Below, in pieces: positions 6,112 through 8,354 of a DNA stretch of 8,354 nucleotides (the first letter of the stretch is position 1; each line of letters opens with the position of its first letter). The notes beneath the pieces were generated by a model, which ran no database searches, was not told the DNA's origin, and saw nothing but the letters and a program-made list of their open reading frames with translations. Position numbers and translations under genes: made by a program. Source of the DNA: Syntrophorhabdus sp. (lineage in GTDB: Bacteria > Desulfobacterota > BSN033 > UBA1163); NCBI GenBank assembly GCA_020724025.1, contig DYHU01000005.1:8254-16607 (forward strand), written 5' to 3'.

Positions 6112-7776
6112 CTATGGAATCGTTTCTGATTCCGATCCTGCCTCTTTTTCCTCTTCCTCGTGGAACTCGCGGCGGTGCACTGCCTCGGGCCAGAGCCCCT
6201 CGGGTCTGAGAAGCATCATGGCCACAAGAACGGCCCCATAGACGAGAAGCCGGTACTCGGCAAACTCCCGCAGAAGTTCGGGCAGACCGACCAGGGCCGC
6301 GGCTCCCACAATGACCCCGGGGATGGATCCCATTCCGCCCACAATGATGACACAGACAATATTGATGGAGATCATGACATTGAAACTGTGGGGGTAGACC
6401 GAGCCGAGTTTGCTCGCAAAGATAGCCCCGCTGATCGCGGAGAAACCGGCGCCTGTGGCAAAGGCGAGCAGTTTGGTGGCCACAAGATTGATTCCCATGG
6501 CCTGAGCCACATCCTCATCCTCGCGAACAGCCATCCAGGCGCGGCCCAATCTCGAATCCCTCAGACGCAAAGAGACAAAGGCCACGAGGAGACAGCCGGC
6601 CAGAATGAGATAGTAGAGTTGTTGAGGAGTTGCGAACTCCAGACCGCCAATGGCGGCCTTCGGAATCTTCCCGATTCCCTGTGCTCCGCCCAGCCATGGC
6701 CTGAGAAAGTCTGAGAGAACAAGGATTCGGATGATTTCTCCGAAGCCAAGAGTCGCAATGGCGAGGTAGTCTCCCCGCATCTTGAGGACAGGGATGCCAA
6801 GCAGGACCCCTGAAATAATCCCGAACACAACCGCAAAGGGAAGGGCTTCCCAGAAGGAGAGGCTAAAGAAACCGAGCTCAGGGGACGTCAGGACCGCCAC
6901 GGTATAGGAACCGATGGCAAAGAAGGCGACATAACCGAGGTCCAGAAGGCCGGCGTAACCCACGACGATATTGAGTCCCAGGCCGAGGAGGATGTAGAGG
7001 CCCACGATCGTAAGGACCTCGCTCAGGAAAAGGCCGAGAACCTGAGGAAGAACAAGGAGAATAAAGACCAGGATAAGGATGCTGGCCATCTTTAAGATTC
7101 GCTGGGGAGCAGGGGGGAGGTGTCGAAAACTTGTTTGAATAGCGCTTCCCTTCCTGGACCAGAAGAGGGAAAAGGCGGCAATCAGAACGAATAACCCGAT
7201 GGCGCCTTGAATCGTCAGGCCATTGGCCGTAAAAAGCCACTCATTGATGATCGCAAGAGGTCCCCAGAGGGCGAAGGTGGGACGGAGCAGATCCTGCAAG
7301 ACACCCACGCCCACAATGCTTCCCAGTGAGATGAGCAATACCCGGCGGAGAATCCCGGGGGAGAGATAGAAGAGGCCTGCGAAAAGGCCGCTCATCGCTC
7401 CGATGACGAGAAGGAGCAGGGTCCCGGTCCCCCTTTCCTGGCCGAAGGTGAGAAGACTGTAGAGGAGAGGGGAGGCGTTGATGAAGACCTTCCGCAGATT
7501 GACAAGACTTCCCATCATCACCAGCAGGCCTAACAGACCTGCCACGAGAAGCCCCGAGATGAAGCTGTTGGCCAGAACCCGCAGTGATCCGGTTTGGGGA
7601 GTTCGCTTGGCCGCGAGATAACCCATAAAAAGGGCCACAATCCACAGGAGGGTATGGCCCATCGAAATGATATGAGCGATGATATCACGCTGGCTGAAGG
7701 CCTCAACCATCCCGATGAGGGAGAGGAGGATTCCGACGACACCGCCGATCAGTCCGATTTTTAGTGCCTGTCTCAT
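6112..7776 (-). CDS. livM: Branched-chain amino acid ABC permease LivM with long N-terminal membrane extension
   Basis: An inner-membrane permease subunit of the Liv importer. The C-terminal 310 residues are canonical LivM: GLGLNIVVGYAGLLDLGYVA (265-284), GDYLAIATLGFGEIIR (335-350), the ATPase-contact loop GRAWMAVREDEDVAQAMGIN (411-430), GGMGSIPGVIVGA (480-492) and RPEGLWP (524-530), then an acidic tail. At 554 residues it is well over the usual 300-430. Residues 1 to about 230 add roughly six hydrophobic segments (near 5-25, 35-56, 68-90, 117-138, 145-163, 187-206) of no family I recognise, in frame with no sign of a frameshift. The ATG at 7774-7776 has TTAGG five bases upstream, part of the repeat array in the adjacent cassette. 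It is normally next to livH; here a cassette gene separates them. Confidence 0.92.
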   Translation of the reverse strand: MRQALKIGLIGGVVGILLSLIGMVEAFSQRDIIAHIISMGHTLLWIVALFMGYLAAKRTPQTGSLRVLANSFISGLLVAGLLGLLVMMGSLVNLRKVFINASPLLYSLLTFGQERGTGTLLLLVIGAMSGLFAGLFYLSPGILRRVLLISLGSIVGVGVLQDLLRPTFALWGPLAIINEWLFTANGLTIQGAIGLFVLIAAFSLFWSRKGSAIQTSFRHLPPAPQRILKMASILILVFILLVLPQVLGLFLSEVLTIVGLYILLGLGLNIVVGYAGLLDLGYVAFFAIGSYTVAVLTSPELGFFSLSFWEALPFAVVFGIISGVLLGIPVLKMRGDYLAIATLGFGEIIRILVLSDFLRPWLGGAQGIGKIPKAAIGGLEFATPQQLYYLILAGCLLVAFVSLRLRDSRLGRAWMAVREDEDVAQAMGINLVATKLLAFATGAGFSAISGAIFASKLGSVYPHSFNVMISINIVCVIIVGGMGSIPGVIVGAAALVGLPELLREFAEYRLLVYGAVLVAMMLLRPEGLWPEAVHRREFHEEEEKEAGSESETIP

Positions 7777-7780
7777 AGTT

Positions 7781-7820
7781 CCTAAGTCTTATAGTCAAAT
7801 AGTCTGATAGTCATATAGTC
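7781..7820 (+). repeat. Left octamer array (NNATAGTC, five units)
   Basis: Five consecutive 8-base units in perfect register: a degenerate first unit ending TAAGTC, then four ending in ATAGTC. The first two bases of each unit vary (TT, AA, TG, AT). On the - strand the array lies between the stop codon of the four-helix-bundle gene, six bases away, and the livM start. Its outermost unit supplies the TTAGG that acts as the livM Shine-Dalgarno. With only two free bases per unit it is not a CRISPR. Confidence 0.85.
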
Positions 7821-7826
7821 AAAAAA

Positions 7827-8195
7827 TTATTTTTTTGTTTTACGAAGATAGGTTATCAAACCATTGATCAGGCGTTTCACTTCAGTGGCCTTTTCATAAG
7901 CGTCTTGAAGCTGAGTTGAAGTAATATACTTCCGATCAAGTGAGAGATATAATTGAGATTGGACCTCGCTGGAAGAACGGCGGGATATTTTTAAGAATCG
8001 GACAAATTCAGCATCTGAGCCGGAATCAAAACCCTCTGCGATATTGTGCATTACTGACCCGCTTGCATCTCGCATTTGACCACACAATCGAAAATCTCTC
8101 TTAAAGTTCTGTTGTTCAGTCAAATCGTAAATCACATTTGCCAGCTCTCTTGCTTTCTTCCAGCTATCGAGATCTTCAAACTTTTTAATCTTCAT
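7827..8195 (-). CDS. Four-helix-bundle protein, S23 / 23S rRNA-IVS family
   Basis: A 122-residue cytoplasmic protein of the S23/IVP family (Pfam 05635-type four-helix bundle), related to the Avd accessory proteins of diversity-generating retroelements. Family hallmarks: the N-terminal KFEDLDSWKKARELA (5-19), the central MRDASGSVMHNIAEGF (41-56) with its NIAEG core, and EFVRFLKISRRSSSEVQSQL (63-82), followed by two more helices and a Lys-rich C-terminus. Its biochemical role is not established; a basic, nucleic-acid-binding pentameric bundle is known for relatives. Start choice: the ATG at 8193-8195 gives the standard family N-terminus, yet there is no Shine-Dalgarno; the octamer array runs directly into the start codon. 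It lies in the liv operon, same strand, with no functional link to amino acid transport. No retroelement reverse transcriptase or 23S rRNA is in view. Confidence 0.9.
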   Translation of the reverse strand: MKIKKFEDLDSWKKARELANVIYDLTEQQNFKRDFRLCGQMRDASGSVMHNIAEGFDSGSDAEFVRFLKISRRSSSEVQSQLYLSLDRKYITSTQLQDAYEKATEVKRLINGLITYLRKTKK

Positions 8196-8251
8196 TAACT
8201 ATTTTACTGTTTGACTATACGACTATGCGACAATTAGACTATTTGACTATT
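8196..8251 (-). repeat. Right octamer array (seven units) abutting the four-helix gene start
   Basis: Read on the - strand there are seven contiguous 8-base units, consensus AATAGTCN, ending exactly at the ATG of the four-helix-bundle gene. The two units nearest the gene are degraded (AACAGTAA, AATAGTTA), the outer ones closer to consensus. Orientation is opposite to the left array, so the two can pair as a long imperfect stem in RNA or single-stranded DNA. The outermost unit contains the livH stop codon (8250-8252). Confidence 0.85.
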
Positions 8252-8354
8252 AGGCTTTCTTCACTGCGAGACGCTCTCCCAGTATGCCTGTCGGACGGAA
8301 GATGAGAACCAGGACGAGCATGGTAAAGGCAATGGCGTCTTTTAACTGATAAGG
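8250..8354 (-). CDS. livH: Branched-chain amino acid ABC permease LivH, C-terminal fragment
   Basis: The last 34 codons plus TAA of a permease gene that continues past the right edge of the window. The visible residues read PYQLKDAIAFTMLVLVLIFR, then PTGILGERLAVKKA: the final transmembrane helix followed by the RPTGILGE motif that ends LivH proteins. LivH forms the inner-membrane channel together with LivM. It is truncated only by the window edge. Its stop codon falls within the first octamer of the adjacent repeat array, so the cassette boundary coincides with the end of this gene. Confidence 0.9.
   Translation of the reverse strand, partial: PYQLKDAIAFTMLVLVLIFRPTGILGERLAVKKA

Larger units (their letters stand above)
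7781..8254. mobile_element. IVS-like cassette: S23-type gene between inverted octamer arrays
   Basis: A compact unit of about 474 bp. It has terminal CCTAA/TTAGG, an array of 8-bp units on the left, one four-helix-bundle gene, and an array of the same unit in reverse orientation on the right. A 15-base stretch (ATAGTCAAATAGTCT, 7791-7805) has an exact inverted copy at 8236-8250. It interrupts the usual livH-livM adjacency and is visibly AT-richer than the flanking genes, so it was probably inserted. No transposase or recombinase is present, so mobility is inferred. S23-type genes were first described inside 23S rRNA intervening sequences, which are also bounded by inverted repeats. Confidence 0.5.

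Noticed and set aside
6160..6714. A 184-residue open frame on the + strand
   Set aside because: Antisense to the conserved C-terminal half of livM; low-complexity composition and no known motif.
7781..8251. Possible CRISPR-like arrays
   Set aside because: Units are eight bases with only one or two variable positions, so there are no spacers; the two arrays are inverted to each other around a gene.

Overview
The window looks like chromosomal DNA of an anaerobic or environmental bacterium. A short-form ThiC, a soluble hybrid kinase of the kind common in Desulfobacterota (former Deltaproteobacteria), a full Liv-type ABC transporter and many palindromic intergenic repeats all fit a Desulfobacterota-like or related lineage. 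This placement is an inference from protein style and moderate GC, not from a marker gene.

Layout. thiC lies on the + strand (47-1333), converging on a block that is entirely on the - strand. The convergent gap (1334-1529) holds an 89-bp inverted-repeat element. Next come, in - strand transcription order, a small excisionase-type helix-turn-helix protein (4139-3954), a histidine phosphotransfer protein (3906-3568), a candidate 34-residue hydrophobic peptide overlapping its 3' end (3581-3477), and a REC-PAS-HisKA-HATPase-REC hybrid histidine kinase (3455-1530). HPt plus hybrid kinase form most of a phosphorelay, but no REC-bearing transcriptional output protein is present. The 227-bp gap 4140-4366, upstream of the HTH gene and downstream of livF, is AT-rich. 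I found no gene there and no promoter or terminator I would defend.

From 4367 to the right edge is a branched-chain amino acid (Liv/HAAT family) ABC operon, transcribed livH (C-terminal 34 codons only, cut by the window edge) - livM - livG - livF. Its spacers are unusual. Between livM and livG lies a GC-rich inverted repeat with a canonical G-quadruplex pattern. Between livG and livF lies a perfect 29-bp palindrome ending nine bases before the livF start.

Between livH and livM sits a foreign-looking cassette (about 7781-8254). It is a gene for an S23/23S-rRNA-intervening-sequence-type four-helix-bundle protein, flanked by arrays of an 8-bp unit (consensus NNATAGTC) in opposite orientations. 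The right array merges with the livH stop codon and the left array with the livM Shine-Dalgarno. This cassette is the best candidate for an under-described system: an IVS-like element in a protein-coding operon, able to form a long stem around its own gene in the liv mRNA.
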